Source: Methylotenera sp. | GTDB lineage: Bacteria > Pseudomonadota > Gammaproteobacteria > Burkholderiales > Methylophilaceae | Assembly: GCF_029945535.1 (NCBI RefSeq) | Contig: NZ_JAQSCU010000013.1 | Coordinates: 373,522 to 437,521, forward strand | Length of the DNA: 64,000 nucleotides | Reading direction: 5' to 3' | Shown here: positions 27,668 to 37,903 of the stretch, piece by piece | Numbering within the stretch: position 1 is the stretch's first letter | Layout of the letters: each line of letters starts with the position of its first letter | Made by a program: the position numbers and the translations under genes | The notes under the pieces: model-generated | What the model was told of the DNA's origin: nothing | The model's database searches: none | Seen by the model: the letters and a program-made list of their open reading frames with translations, nothing else

Positions 27668-29995
27668 ATGCAAATTTCGTTACAACAAAAAAACATGAAG
27701 CCAAAACTAATATTGGTCGCAATTCTAGCTGCTTATGCAATGCCTCAAATGGTGATGGCTGAAAATAAAGCCGAAACGATAGAGCTTGGCAAAGTTGAAG
27801 TGGTGGGTGTTACTCCGTTATCAAGTCTTGGTGTGCCTATTGACCAAATACCTTCAAATGTTCAGGTTGCTAAAGGTAAGGACATTCAGAATCAGCAAGG
27901 TTTGAGTATTGCTGATTATATGAGCCAAAATATGGTGGGCGTGAATATTAATGAAGCTCAAAATAACCCATATCAACCTGATGTTAACTTCCGTGGTTTT
28001 ACCGCTTCACCTTTAGTGGGTACTCCTCAAGGCTTGTCAGTTTATCAAGATGGGGTTCGCATAAATGAACCATTTGGTGATACGGTGAACTGGGATTTGA
28101 TTCCACAAAATGCTATCTCAAGCATCGCGTTGATGCCAGGCTCTAATCCATTATTTGGTTTAAATACCTTAGGTGGTGCAGTTTCAGTACAAACCAAAAG
28201 TGGTGAGCATAATCCAGGCGGAGGCGTGCAAGTGTCCGGTGGCTCGTGGGGTCGTTGGGCAATTGAAGGTGAATACGGCGGCAAGTTAGATAACGGCGTA
28301 AGTTACTTCTTTGCAGGTAATAAATTTGAAGAAAGTGGCTGGCGCGATAGCTCGCCATCTGATGTGTTACAAGGTTTTGGTAAGCTAGGTTGGAGCAACG
28401 AGAAAACAGACGTTGATATTAGCTTTACTGGTGCGGATAATGAGTTGACGGGAAATGGTTATCAAGCTCAGAGCCTAATGAAAACTTTTGGTTATGATTC
28501 AATTTATACCAAACCAGATATTACTAAAAATAAGTTGATTTTTGTTAATGCAAAAGTGAGCACGTGGTTGTCTGATGAATTTTTGTTAACGACTAATGCG
28601 TATTACAGAAAGAATCGTACTAGTTCTTACAACGGTGACTTGAATGATGATTATGATGGAGCCACTAATCTTAATGAAGGCGTTATTAATCAAGGACATG
28701 TTAATCAAAAGGGTTACGGTCTTGGTACTCAGCTCACTTGGGTGACTGATAAGAACCAGTTAACGGGCGGTGTGAGCGCAGATTTATCCCGCATCAGCTT
28801 TAATCAAACTAGCCAAGAGTTTAGTACCTTTAGTGACGCTCGTGGTGTTGGCGGTACGCTTGATGATGAAGAGCTGAATGTTTCGCTAAAAGGCCGCAGT
28901 CGCACATGGAGTGTATTTGCTACTGATACTTATAATGCCACATCAAAGTTGACATTAACTGCCTCTGGTCGCTACAACAATACTCGTATTAATAATGACG
29001 ACTTGCTTATTCCTGTAGGTGGCGCTGGTACTGGTTCATTAACTGGGTCAGATACTTATAGCCGTTTTAATCCTGCTGTGGGTTTAACTTATAGCATGGC
29101 GCCTGAGCTAAATGTATATGCTGGCTATAATGAAGGTAACCGAGCACCATCAATTATCGAGCTAGGTTGTGCAGATCCGAACGTTCCATGTCTTTTGCCT
29201 AATGCCTTGGCTGGCGACCCGCCATTGAAGCAAGTCGTAGCTAAAACTTTTGAAGGTGGCGTTCGTGGTAAGTTTAGTGATGTAGCGAAGTGGAGCTTGT
29301 CCGCATATCGTGCAACAAACTATGATGATTTACAGTTTATTGCAGCAACTACAGCTGGTGCAGGTTACTTTGATAATGTAGGAAAGACTCGCCGTCAAGG
29401 TATTGATTTAGGTTTAAACGGCGAGGCTGGAGATTTCCGCTGGTCAGCTGGTTATAGCTACATTAAGGCAACCTATGAAAGTAGCTTCGATATTGCTAGC
29501 GATGTTAACTCATCAAATGTTGGCGGTGTGATGACAATTAATCCAGGTGACAATATTCCAGGTATTCCAAAACACCAGTTGAAACTTCGTGGTGAATGGC
29601 GTGCCTTACCTACTTGGACAATTGGTGCTAGTGCGGTGTTCTTCTCAGACCAATATGCGCGTGGTAATGAAAATAATCAACACCAAGCTGATGGCGTTAA
29701 CTACTTTGGTTCAGGTAAAGTTGGTGGTTACGGCGTGCTGAATTTAGATACACGCTATACATTACCTAACACTGGCTGGCAGGTCTTTGCTAAGGTGAAC
29801 AACGTGTTTGATCGTGAATACTACACCAGTGCTTTGCTAGGCCAGAGTGGGTTTGATGCAAACGGCGCGTTTGCCTCAGGCAGTGGTGCTAATGAAACAT
29901 TTTTAGCTCCAGGCGCTCCTCGCGCTGGATGGGTCGGTGTGCGCTATGATTTTGGTAAACCAAAATCAAGCACATCAGCAGTTGATGTAGATTAA
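27668..29995 (+). CDS. TonB-dependent outer-membrane receptor
   Basis: The 775-residue protein has a signal peptide ending near MVMA (about residue 31), a plug domain (VNFRGFTASPLVGTPQGLSVYQDGVRINEPFGD, NPLFGLNTLGGAVSVQTKSG) and a 22-strand-type beta barrel ending in WVGVRYDFG. The putative TonB box is in the ELGKVEVVG region. It imports an unknown ligand (metal chelate, cobalamin or similar) using TonB energy. A strong AGGGGAT ribosome-binding site precedes the ATG. The upstream operator array and leader hairpin predict tight regulation; no Fur box was recognised. A sigma-54 response regulator follows by 14 bp. Confidence 0.9.
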   Translation: MQISLQQKNMKPKLILVAILAAYAMPQMVMAENKAETIELGKVEVVGVTPLSSLGVPIDQIPSNVQVAKGKDIQNQQGLSIADYMSQNMVGVNINEAQNNPYQPDVNFRGFTASPLVGTPQGLSVYQDGVRINEPFGDTVNWDLIPQNAISSIALMPGSNPLFGLNTLGGAVSVQTKSGEHNPGGGVQVSGGSWGRWAIEGEYGGKLDNGVSYFFAGNKFEESGWRDSSPSDVLQGFGKLGWSNEKTDVDISFTGADNELTGNGYQAQSLMKTFGYDSIYTKPDITKNKLIFVNAKVSTWLSDEFLLTTNAYYRKNRTSSYNGDLNDDYDGATNLNEGVINQGHVNQKGYGLGTQLTWVTDKNQLTGGVSADLSRISFNQTSQEFSTFSDARGVGGTLDDEELNVSLKGRSRTWSVFATDTYNATSKLTLTASGRYNNTRINNDDLLIPVGGAGTGSLTGSDTYSRFNPAVGLTYSMAPELNVYAGYNEGNRAPSIIELGCADPNVPCLLPNALAGDPPLKQVVAKTFEGGVRGKFSDVAKWSLSAYRATNYDDLQFIAATTAGAGYFDNVGKTRRQGIDLGLNGEAGDFRWSAGYSYIKATYESSFDIASDVNSSNVGGVMTINPGDNIPGIPKHQLKLRGEWRALPTWTIGASAVFFSDQYARGNENNQHQADGVNYFGSGKVGGYGVLNLDTRYTLPNTGWQVFAKVNNVFDREYYTSALLGQSGFDANGAFASGSGANETFLAPGAPRAGWVGVRYDFGKPKSSTSAVDVD

Positions 29996-30009
29996 TCGGG
30001 GTCATTGAA

Positions 30010-31458
30010 TTGCAATTAGCCCATCTTATCTCTGGTCAAGCTTCTGTCATTTTAAAGCAGCAATCTAAATTACTGATTGTTGAAGATGAAGTGTTGTTCG
30101 CTAGGGCTGTGATGCGTCGATTGCAAAAAGCTGGCTATGAGTGTGCGCATGTTGAGAGCTTGCAAGATGCGCGCACCATATTCAAACAGTTTTCGCCAGA
30201 TATTGTATTGCTTGATATGCGCTTGCCCGATGGCAATGGTTTAGACTTGCTAGCTGATTTAGTGGCTAAAAATGTTGCTGTGATTGTAATGACTGCGCAC
30301 GGTGAGATTAGTGATGCGGTCAATGCAATTAAACAGGGCGCAATCGACTACCTTAAAAAACCAATTGATTTAGAAGAGTTATTGTTATCTGTTCAAAAGG
30401 CTGAAGCTTCGGCCATTCAAAGCAATAGTTTGGATTACTCCCGTCAACGCAATGCGCATGCAATCGATGGTGTTGAGCTGTTGGGTGATAGCCCTGCGAT
30501 GCAAAGTGTGAAATTACAAATTCAGCGCATTGCTCAGTTAGTCGCTGTTGATACCGTGCCACCTACAGTGCTAATCAGCGGTGAAACAGGCACTGGTAAA
30601 GATGTTGCTGCACGTCTTTTACATTTATCTTGTCAGGACAAAGGTCAAAATAACGATAAGCCGTTTGTCCATATTGATTGTGCTTCACTGCCGCCAGACC
30701 TAATGGAAAGCGAACTGTTTGGGCACGAGAAGGGTGCTTTTACTGGGGCATCTGCAACACGCCCTGGTTTGATTGAAGCCGCAGAAGATGGCACGCTTTT
30801 TTTAGATGAAATTGGTGAGTTACCTTTGGCGCTGCAAGCTAAGTTGCTTAATGTGCTAGAGCGCAGAATGGTGCGTAGGATAGGTTCCACCAAAGAACGT
30901 GCTGTGCCTGCACGCTTTATTGCCGCGACTAATCGCGATTTGCACGAAATGTCGCTCACAGGTAGCTTTAGACAAGATTTGTACTACCGTTTAAACGTCA
31001 TGAGTATTGCCATGCCACCGTTGCGTGAAAGAGCTGCTGATATTCTGATGTTGGCTAAACATTTTGCCATGCAGACTTCAAGGCGTTATGGTTTAGCTGC
31101 GCCAGTATTTTCTACAGATGCGATTGCCATGATTAAAAGCTACGACTGGCCAGGTAATGTGCGTGAACTGCGCCATCAGGTGAGTCGTGCCATGTTGTTG
31201 TCACATCAAGGCAATATTACTGAGCTTGATTTAGCACTTCCCATGAATAGAGCGCTGTTGGATGCTAATCAGCATGCGACAAACGCGATGCTTAACTCAC
31301 AGGCCACATTGGATGAGGTTGAGCGAGCTGTCTTATTAAAAGTGATGGCTGAGTCAGATAACAACGTTTCTAGAGCGGCGCGTAAGCTTGGTATTACCCG
31401 TATGACGATGCGTTACCGACTAGAAAAACATCAATTAAACATTAAAACAGAAGAGTAA
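30010..31458 (+). CDS. NtrC-family sigma-54-dependent response regulator (orphan)
   Basis: The 482-residue protein has a receiver (VEDE pocket, phospho-acceptor Asp69 in LLDMRLPDGNG), a sigma-54 AAA+ domain (Walker A GETGTGKD, GAFTGA loop, Walker B GTLFLDEIGEL) and a Fis-type helix-turn-helix (NNVSRAARKLGITRMTMRYRL). It should activate sigma-54 promoters when phosphorylated. No histidine kinase is adjacent. The start is TTG at 30010 with a GGGG ribosome-binding site; no ATG occurs before the receiver. It is 14 bp from the TonB receptor gene and may share its mRNA. Confidence 0.9.
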   Translation: MQLAHLISGQASVILKQQSKLLIVEDEVLFARAVMRRLQKAGYECAHVESLQDARTIFKQFSPDIVLLDMRLPDGNGLDLLADLVAKNVAVIVMTAHGEISDAVNAIKQGAIDYLKKPIDLEELLLSVQKAEASAIQSNSLDYSRQRNAHAIDGVELLGDSPAMQSVKLQIQRIAQLVAVDTVPPTVLISGETGTGKDVAARLLHLSCQDKGQNNDKPFVHIDCASLPPDLMESELFGHEKGAFTGASATRPGLIEAAEDGTLFLDEIGELPLALQAKLLNVLERRMVRRIGSTKERAVPARFIAATNRDLHEMSLTGSFRQDLYYRLNVMSIAMPPLRERAADILMLAKHFAMQTSRRYGLAAPVFSTDAIAMIKSYDWPGNVRELRHQVSRAMLLSHQGNITELDLALPMNRALLDANQHATNAMLNSQATLDEVERAVLLKVMAESDNNVSRAARKLGITRMTMRYRLEKHQLNIKTEE

Positions 31459-31608
31459 CTTTATTCATTGTGAAGTGCTTCTTTTATTAATTCCTCATAA
31501 GATTCCCCAGCAATTTCTCAATAAGATTTATCCATAACGCCACATTCTCAAATGACGGCAAAGCCGCTGCATGGTATGATTTGAGCAAATCAAAACTGGA
31601 AAAATGTC

Positions 31609-32820
31609 ATGCAAATTGGAACGCCATTAAGCCTTAATGCCACTCGTGTAATGTTGCTCGGTAGTGGTGAATTAGGTAAGGAAGTGATTATTGCATTGCA
31701 GCGATTAGGTGTAGAAGTGATTGCCGTTGATCGCTATAAAAACGCACCTGGTCATCAAGTGGCACACCGTGCTTACACCATCGACATGACTGATGATAAA
31801 GCCTTGCGTGACTTAATCGCCCAAGAGAGGCCACATTTAATCGTGCCTGAAATTGAAGCACTAAACACCAATACACTTGCAGATATTGAGTCTGCTGGGA
31901 TTGCGACTGTGATTCCTACTGTTAAAGCCGTGCAACTCACAATGAACCGTGAGGGTATACGCAGATTAGCTGCGGAAGAGCTTAGCTTGCCAACATCACC
32001 TTATGCTTTTGCTAGAAGTGAAGCTGAGTTACAAGCCGCGATTGATGCAGGCATAGGTTATCCATGCTTTATCAAACCAACCATGTCATCTTCAGGCAAA
32101 GGTCAGTCACGTATTACCAATGAGAGCGAAGTGAAAACTGCATGGGATTATGCGGCTTCAGGTGGTCGCGTGAATCAAGGTGTGGTGATTGTTGAAGGTC
32201 AAATTGATTTTGATTATGAAATTACCTTGCTGACGGTACGCGCTAAAAATGCAGCGGGTGAAATTCAAACTTACTTCTGCGAACCTATTGGTCATGTGCA
32301 AGAAAAGGGCGACTACGTTGAAAGCTGGCAACCACAAGCAATGACAGCAGGTGCATTGCAAGAGTCTAAACGCATTGCAAAGGCTGTGACTGATAGCTTA
32401 GGTGGTCTTGGCTTATTTGGCGTAGAGCTATTCATTAAAGGCGATAAAGTGTGGTTCAGCGAGGTCAGTCCGCGTCCGCACGACACTGGCATGGTCACCA
32501 TGGCCAGCCAGCGCTTTAGCGAGTTTGACTTGCATGCACGTGCTATTTTAGGTTTACCTGTAGATGTGAGTTTACGTGATGCCGCAGCTAGCGCCGTTAT
32601 TTATGGTCAACACGAGACTGATAATTTAGTGTTCGATGGCGTTGAAGCCGCATTAGCCGTACCTAGTAGTGATCTACGTCTATTTGGTAAGCCAGAATCT
32701 TTTATTAAAAGACGTATGGGTGTGGCGCTTGCTACAGGCAAAGATACTGATGAGGCAAGAGGCCGTGCAAAATTGGCGGCTAGTCTAGTTAAACCTAAAA
32801 TCGCACCTAAAGTAATATAG
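31609..32820 (+). CDS. purT: Formate-dependent phosphoribosylglycinamide formyltransferase (GAR transformylase 2)
   Basis: The 403-residue ATP-grasp enzyme has [12 protein letters not shown] at the N-terminus, ATP-binding [12 protein letters not shown] and the metal-site motif [13 protein letters not shown] ([25 protein letters not shown] region, about 266-290). It formylates GAR with formate and ATP in purine synthesis, a fitting route for a C1-metabolising cell in which formate is abundant. The globin gene follows 15 bp downstream. Confidence 0.95.
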   Translation: MQIGTPLSLNATRVMLLGSGELGKEVIIALQRLGVEVIAVDRYKNAPGHQVAHRAYTIDMTDDKALRDLIAQERPHLIVPEIEALNTNTLADIESAGIATVIPTVKAVQLTMNREGIRRLAAEELSLPTSPYAFARSEAELQAAIDAGIGYPCFIKPTMSSSGKGQSRITNESEVKTAWDYAASGGRVNQGVVIVEGQIDFDYEITLLTVRAKNAAGEIQTYFCEPIGHVQEKGDYVESWQPQAMTAGALQESKRIAKAVTDSLGGLGLFGVELFIKGDKVWFSEVSPRPHDTGMVTMASQRFSEFDLHARAILGLPVDVSLRDAAASAVIYGQHETDNLVFDGVEAALAVPSSDLRLFGKPESFIKRRMGVALATGKDTDEARGRAKLAASLVKPKIAPKVI

Positions 32821-32835
32821 GTTGGCTAAATTCAA

Positions 32836-33255
32836 ATGTTAGATAAAATTGATGAAGTGGGTAGCAATAAAAGTACGTTTTTTGAACTGCTGGGTGGAGA
32901 AGCGAATGGCACTGAAAGCATCCGTAATTTAGTAGAAACCTTTTACGATATTATGGATAGCGACCCTAAAGTCGCCCCTCTTCGTGCGATGCACCAGCCT
33001 GATTTAACTTCAGCGCGCGAGAAGCTCTTTATGTTCCTTACTGGATGGACTGGCGGCCCACAGCTTTATATTGAGCGTTATGGTCACCCTATGCTGCGTG
33101 CGCGTCATATGCCATTTCAAGTGGATGAATCTGCGCGCGATCAATGGATGTATTGCATGATTAAAGCCATGCATCAGTTGAACTTTGAAGATGACCTCAT
33201 GAAAAAGTTAGCCAATCAGTTATATGGAGTGGCTGACTTTATGCGAAACCAATAA
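32836..33255 (+). CDS. Group II truncated haemoglobin
   Basis: The 139-residue protein has the 2-on-2 globin pattern: FYDIMDSDP in helix B with TyrB10-like Tyr, GGPQLYIERYGHPMLRARHMPF with the proximal His, and RDQWMYCM with the TrpG8 typical of group II. It probably binds O2 or NO in the cytoplasm. It follows purT closely. Its 3' end overlaps the convergent DUF1294 gene by 17 bp. Confidence 0.9.
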   Translation: MLDKIDEVGSNKSTFFELLGGEANGTESIRNLVETFYDIMDSDPKVAPLRAMHQPDLTSAREKLFMFLTGWTGGPQLYIERYGHPMLRARHMPFQVDESARDQWMYCMIKAMHQLNFEDDLMKKLANQLYGVADFMRNQ

Positions 33256-33841
33256 TTGTATTTATTGTTGTCGATGTAAAAATAACTAGTCCAGCAATAT
33301 TTAAGAACACCTGAATCCAAAAAATTACCTGAAATGATTTTTTAGAAGTTTTGTGTCTAAATAATCTTTGCGCAAGCAGTGCGCCAGGCCAACCCCCAAT
33401 TAGGCTCAGCAGTTGTAGAGTAGCTTCTGGCGTTCTTTGCGAATCACCTTTAGCAGCACGCTTGTCTAACCAATAAAAGATCAATGTAACTAGGCTAGCA
33501 GCCGCATAAATCAGTAAAACAATTGGCGATAAGCGATTCACAGCAACTGCAGTACATAAAATGCTTAGATAAGCTAAAGTTAAATAAACGGGTATCATGC
33601 TTTGATCTAAGCCGAGTGGCTTTTGCTTACGGTTGTTAACATAAAGCACCTCGCTGGCAGCGTCTCTACCTTTGGCGTCAATGATGAGTTGGTATGTTAC
33701 CAACTCATCTCCTTTAGGTCGTTTACGATAGCCAGTAAATGCTTTTATATGCAAATAGACTTGCTTGCCGCCACCATTGGGTGTGATAAAACCAAAGCCT
33801 TGCTCATCTTTCCATGTGGTGATTTTGCCTTGATAGCGCAT
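33239..33841 (-). CDS. Cold-shock domain / DUF1294 membrane protein
   Basis: The 200-residue protein joins an N-terminal cold-shock OB-fold (GKITTWKDEQGFGFITPNGG, residues 5-24, with RNP-like FGFI) to a C-terminal DUF1294 membrane module with about four hydrophobic helices (LTLAYLSILCTAVA, IVLLIYAAASLVTLIFY and the C-terminal helix). The known fusion would tether an RNA/DNA-binding domain to the inner membrane; its function is unknown. It lies 8 bp downstream of mrp on the same strand and is likely co-transcribed. Confidence 0.87.
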   Translation of the reverse strand: MRYQGKITTWKDEQGFGFITPNGGGKQVYLHIKAFTGYRKRPKGDELVTYQLIIDAKGRDAASEVLYVNNRKQKPLGLDQSMIPVYLTLAYLSILCTAVAVNRLSPIVLLIYAAASLVTLIFYWLDKRAAKGDSQRTPEATLQLLSLIGGWPGALLAQRLFRHKTSKKSFQVIFWIQVFLNIAGLVIFTSTTINTIIGFA

Positions 33842-33849
33842 GTAAAGTG

Positions 33850-34938
33850 TTAAGAGTTTTGAATGACAATATTCGGAAATTTCCCGCTGTGATCTAAACT
33901 TGTATTAGCGATTTTTATAGCGGCTTTACGCGCAATCTCTTTGTAGATAGTGGCAATGTTAGAGTCTGGTGTGGCGACTACTGTAGGTTTTCCACTATCA
34001 GCTTGTTCGCGAATCGTGATATCTAAAGGTAAGCTGCCTAGCAAATCTACGTTGTAATCTTTGCACATTAGAGCGCCGCCGCCTGCGCCAAAAATATGCT
34101 CCTCATGACCGCAGTTTGTACAGATATGCGTACTCATATTTTCGACAATACCTAAAATTGGGATGCCGACTTTTTCAAACATCTTCAAGCCTTTGCGAGC
34201 ATCAAGTAACGCAATGTCTTGTGGCGTAGTGACGATAATTGCACCAGTGACAGGAATTTTTTGCGCAAGTGTCAGTTGAATGTCGCCAGTGCCCGGTGGT
34301 AAATCAACAATAAGGTAATCTAAATCACGCCATTTTGTCTCACGTAATAATTGCTCCAACGCACCTGTTACCATTGGACCGCGCCACACCATAGGTGTAT
34401 CTGCATCAATCAGAAATCCAATCGACATCGCTTGTATGCCGTGCGCTTCCATCGGGTCCATCGTTTTGCCATCTTTACTTTCAGGGCGACCGCTAATTCC
34501 TAACATTTGTGGCTGACTTGGGCCGTAGATGTCTGCGTCTAGCAAGCCAACAGTAGCACCTTCTGCGGCTAACGCTAAAGCCAAGTTCACAGAGGTGGTT
34601 GATTTACCTACGCCACCTTTTCCAGAAGCCACCGCAATGATGTTTTTCACGTTAGGTAATAATGTCACACCTTGCTGGGCTTTATGCGCCACGATACGGC
34701 TACCTATATTCACATTCACATTACCAACATCAGGTAAGGCTTTGAGCGCATTACTTACCAGTGATTGCACCTCTGCCATCACTGACTTTGATGGGTAACC
34801 AAGCACAATGTCTACACTAATATCATTGCCATTGATTTGGATATTTTTAGCAGATTTGCTGGTGATAAAATCTTTGCCAGTATTCGGATCTATGCAAACT
34901 TTTAAGGTGCTTTGGATAAGTAATTCTGAAATTGCCAT
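33850..34938 (-). CDS. Mrp/ApbC iron-sulfur cluster carrier ATPase
   Basis: The 362-residue protein has an N-terminal DUF59/MIP18 domain (1-90) and a deviant Walker A P-loop ATPase (VASGKGGVGKSTTSVNLAL, residues 105-123). The CTNCGH motif near 273 supplies the CxxC used to bridge a 4Fe-4S cluster at the dimer interface. It delivers Fe-S clusters to apoproteins in the cytoplasm. It is divergent from metG, the usual arrangement in many proteobacteria. Confidence 0.93.
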   Translation of the reverse strand: MAISELLIQSTLKVCIDPNTGKDFITSKSAKNIQINGNDISVDIVLGYPSKSVMAEVQSLVSNALKALPDVGNVNVNIGSRIVAHKAQQGVTLLPNVKNIIAVASGKGGVGKSTTSVNLALALAAEGATVGLLDADIYGPSQPQMLGISGRPESKDGKTMDPMEAHGIQAMSIGFLIDADTPMVWRGPMVTGALEQLLRETKWRDLDYLIVDLPPGTGDIQLTLAQKIPVTGAIIVTTPQDIALLDARKGLKMFEKVGIPILGIVENMSTHICTNCGHEEHIFGAGGGALMCKDYNVDLLGSLPLDITIREQADSGKPTVVATPDSNIATIYKEIARKAAIKIANTSLDHSGKFPNIVIQNS

Positions 34939-35097
34939 TGCGTAAATTCCTGATTGTAGAGTTAGGGTTAATAACTTGAGTAAAAAGATAAGGTATTTTA
35001 ACTGATAGTTTGATTGAATGTCTGTTTGATAGCTAAGTCATGGGTGTGCTTTGTTCAATAAAATAGCTAATCAGCGCTGGGTGAAGCCCGCGTCATT

Positions 35098-35106
35098 TGC
35101 TAGAAT
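35098..35106 (+). promoter_or_regulatory. Extended -10 promoter of metG
   Basis: TGCTAGAAT at 35098-35106 matches an extended -10 element (TGnTAtAAT type) 31 bp before the metG ATG. No strong -35 hexamer is evident, which an extended -10 can tolerate. Predicted leader is about 25 bases. Confidence 0.45.
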
Positions 35107-35137
35107 AGCGATTTAGCTTAATAGATCCATTTATCTC

Positions 35138-37207
35138 ATGGCAACTGCAAACACCCCTCGTAAAATTCTTGTAACTTCAGCACTTCCGTACGCCAATGGC
35201 AGCATTCACCTTGGACATTTGGTGGAATATATCCAAACTGATATTTGGGTACGTTTTCAAAAAATGCAAGGGCATACCGTGCATTATGTGTGTGCAGATG
35301 ACACTCATGGCACACCGATTATGTTGCGTGCAGAAAAAGAAGGCATCACACCAGAAGCCTTGATTGAAGGTGTTCACAAAGAACATACTGCAGATTTTAG
35401 TGAGTTTTTAGTTGAGTTTGATAATTACTATTCAACCAATGCACCTGAAAATAAAGAGCTTGCACAAAGCATTTATAAAAAACTAAAAGCAAATGGCAAG
35501 ATATCTACTAAAACCATCGAGCAGTTTTACGATCCAGTTAAAAACATGTTCTTGCCAGACCGTTTCATTAAAGGCGAGTGCCCAAAGTGCCATGCAAAAG
35601 ACCAATACGGCGATTCATGTGAAGTCTGTGGTGCGACTTACAACCCAACTGAATTGATTAATGCATATTCTGCAGTTTCAGGTGCAGCGCCCATTCGTAA
35701 AGAAACAGAGCATTACTTTTTTAAACTCTCAGAATGTGAACAGTTTTTAAAAGATTGGACACGTTCTGGCACGCTGCAAGGTGAAGCTGCGAACAAAATG
35801 GGCGAGTGGTTTGAAAATGGCTTGAATGATTGGGATATCTCCCGTGATGCGCCGTATTTTGGTTTTGAAATTCCAGATGCACCGGGTAAATACTTCTATG
35901 TGTGGCTAGATGCGCCTATAGGCTATATGGCGAGTTTCAAAAACCTTTGCCAAGCCAAAGGTCTGGATTTTGATGAGTATTGGTCTAAAGACAGTAAAAC
36001 TGAGCTTTATCATTTTATTGGTAAAGATATTCTGTATTTCCATGCATTATTCTGGCCTGCAACGCTAGAGTTCAGCGGACACCGTAAGCCTACACAAATT
36101 TTCGCCCATGGTTTTTTAACTGTTAACGGTGAGAAGATGAGTAAGTCACGCGGTACATTTATTACTGCGCGCAGTTACTTAGAGCATATTAAAAATCCAG
36201 AATACTTGCGTTATTACTACGCGGCAAAAATCAACAGCACGATGGAAGATATTGATTTGAGCTTAGATGACTTTGTCGCGCGCGTGAACAGTGACTTAGT
36301 TGGTAAATATATTAATATAGCGAGTCGCACGGCTGGCTTTATTAATAAACGTTTTGATGGGAAACTACAGATATCAAATACTTTGCCGTCCGCCGTGCAG
36401 GAGATTAAAAGCTCAGCCAAACTTATAGCTGAGTGTTACGAGTCGCGCGAATATGGTAAAGCGCTAAGAGAAATTATGCGATTAGCAGATCATGCTAACG
36501 CAGATGTTGCTGAGGCTGCACCTTGGGTTAAGGCGAAATTGGAAGGTGATGAAGCAAAACAAGATTTACATTTAGACTGTTCTGCTGCGTTAGAAATGTT
36601 CCGATTATTATCTTTGTATCTTAAACCAGTTTTACCTAAGCTAGTTGGTGAAGTTGAGAAGTTCTTAAACATTGTCCCCTTAACATGGGCGTCTGTAGAT
36701 AGCTCTTTCATTACAGGGCATCAAATTAATAACTATGAACATTTAATTACACGTATCGACCCTAAGGCAATTGACGCTATGACTGAAGCTAATAAAGAAA
36801 ACTTAACCGCTACACCGCAAGTAAGTGCAGCAGCTGTAAGTAAGGCTGCACCAGTGACAGCAGCTTTACCAGAAGCTGAATATATCAGCATAGATGACTT
36901 CACTAAAGTGGATTTGCGCATCGCTAAAATCGTTAATGCTGAACATGTTGAAGGGGCAGAAAAGCTACTTAAACTATTACTTGATATAGGCGAAGAAAGA
37001 CCACGCCAAGTATTTGCAGGCATTAAGTCTGCTTATGACCCTGCGACTTTAGTTGGGCGCTTGACGGTGATGGTAGCAAACTTAGCGCCGCGCAAAATGA
37101 AGTTCGGCATGAGTGAAGGTATGGTATTAGCGGCAAGCGATGAAAACGGTGGCCCATTTATTTTAAGTCCGGATGTAGGCGCAAAGCTAGGTATGCGCGT
37201 TAAGTAA
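35138..37207 (+). CDS. metG: Methionyl-tRNA synthetase
   Basis: The 689-residue class I enzyme has the HIGH-equivalent HLGH motif (residues 25-28), a zinc knuckle with CPKCHAKD and CEVCG (about 148-170), and the KMSKS loop EKMSKSRG near 335. The C-terminal 100 residues are an EMAPII/Trbp-like tRNA-binding and dimerisation domain ([13 protein letters not shown] onward). It charges initiator and elongator tRNA-Met. Length and layout match E. coli MetRS. Confidence 0.97.
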   Translation: MATANTPRKILVTSALPYANGSIHLGHLVEYIQTDIWVRFQKMQGHTVHYVCADDTHGTPIMLRAEKEGITPEALIEGVHKEHTADFSEFLVEFDNYYSTNAPENKELAQSIYKKLKANGKISTKTIEQFYDPVKNMFLPDRFIKGECPKCHAKDQYGDSCEVCGATYNPTELINAYSAVSGAAPIRKETEHYFFKLSECEQFLKDWTRSGTLQGEAANKMGEWFENGLNDWDISRDAPYFGFEIPDAPGKYFYVWLDAPIGYMASFKNLCQAKGLDFDEYWSKDSKTELYHFIGKDILYFHALFWPATLEFSGHRKPTQIFAHGFLTVNGEKMSKSRGTFITARSYLEHIKNPEYLRYYYAAKINSTMEDIDLSLDDFVARVNSDLVGKYINIASRTAGFINKRFDGKLQISNTLPSAVQEIKSSAKLIAECYESREYGKALREIMRLADHANADVAEAAPWVKAKLEGDEAKQDLHLDCSAALEMFRLLSLYLKPVLPKLVGEVEKFLNIVPLTWASVDSSFITGHQINNYEHLITRIDPKAIDAMTEANKENLTATPQVSAAAVSKAAPVTAALPEAEYISIDDFTKVDLRIAKIVNAEHVEGAEKLLKLLLDIGEERPRQVFAGIKSAYDPATLVGRLTVMVANLAPRKMKFGMSEGMVLAASDENGGPFILSPDVGAKLGMRVK

Positions 37208-37326
37208 CTGTCGGTATTAATTTTGTGGGAATCTATGCACACAAATCTACAGATTTTTTATTATGTAATTTGCTATGATTTGTTGGTATAAGAAAGCGTT
37301 TTGTTTAAATAACTGGAGGAGTAAAA

Positions 37327-37785
37327 GTGAATTTTATTAAAATACCTTTATTGGTGGTTTTGTTATTATCAGGTCAAGCAATGGCTGCAGACAGTACAGC
37401 TAAAACAGCAGTTGGTGGCGGTTTAGGTGCTGCAGTAGGCACGGCGCTTGGAGGCGTTGTTGGTGGTAGCACAGGCGAGGTGTTAGGTGGCGCTGTAGGT
37501 GGCGGTGTTGGCGCTGGAGTGACTACTAAAGGTGAAGGTCAAACTGGCGCTATTGTTGGCGGAGCTGCTGGTGGCGCTGGTGGCGCTTATGTAGGTCGTA
37601 AAGTTAGTGGTAGCGGTACTGGAGCAGTTGTTGGAGCAGGTCTAGGCGGTGCTGGTGGTGCAGCAGTAGGTAAAGTGATTACTGAGCCAGGGAGTTCATC
37701 AGCTAAGCATGATCGTCAGTATAAAAAACATCATAAAAATCGTAAAGGTCATGCTTATGGACATAACAAGCATCATGATGATTAA
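37327..37785 (+). CDS. Exported glycine-zipper protein
   Basis: The 152-residue protein has a signal peptide (cleavage after GQAMA, residue 20) and then about 95 residues of glycine-zipper repeats (GxxxG runs such as GGGLGAAVGTALGG), ending in a basic His/Lys-rich tail. Such zippers form tight helix packing in the outer membrane or periplasm. It starts with GTG behind a strong GGAGGA site (37315-37320). A terminator follows at 37803. Function unknown; relation to metG is probably only positional. Confidence 0.8.
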   Translation: MNFIKIPLLVVLLLSGQAMAADSTAKTAVGGGLGAAVGTALGGVVGGSTGEVLGGAVGGGVGAGVTTKGEGQTGAIVGGAAGGAGGAYVGRKVSGSGTGAVVGAGLGGAGGAAVGKVITEPGSSSAKHDRQYKKHHKNRKGHAYGHNKHHDD

Positions 37786-37802
37786 TCAAAATATAAGATA
37801 AT

Positions 37803-37830
37803 AAAAAGCCCCGAATTTCGGGGCTTTTTA
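37803..37830. terminator. Bidirectional rho-independent terminator
   Basis: Perfect 12-bp arms (37803-37814 and 37818-37829) with a 3-base loop, GC-rich core GCCCCGA, and A-run/T-run flanks on both sides. It serves the glycine-zipper gene on plus and comEA on minus. Confidence 0.9.
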
Positions 37831-37903
37831 TTAGGCAGTATCACATAAGTAAACAGCAATAACTTAACACGATTAAATAATTGCTTACCTATAGAGTTAA
37901 GAA

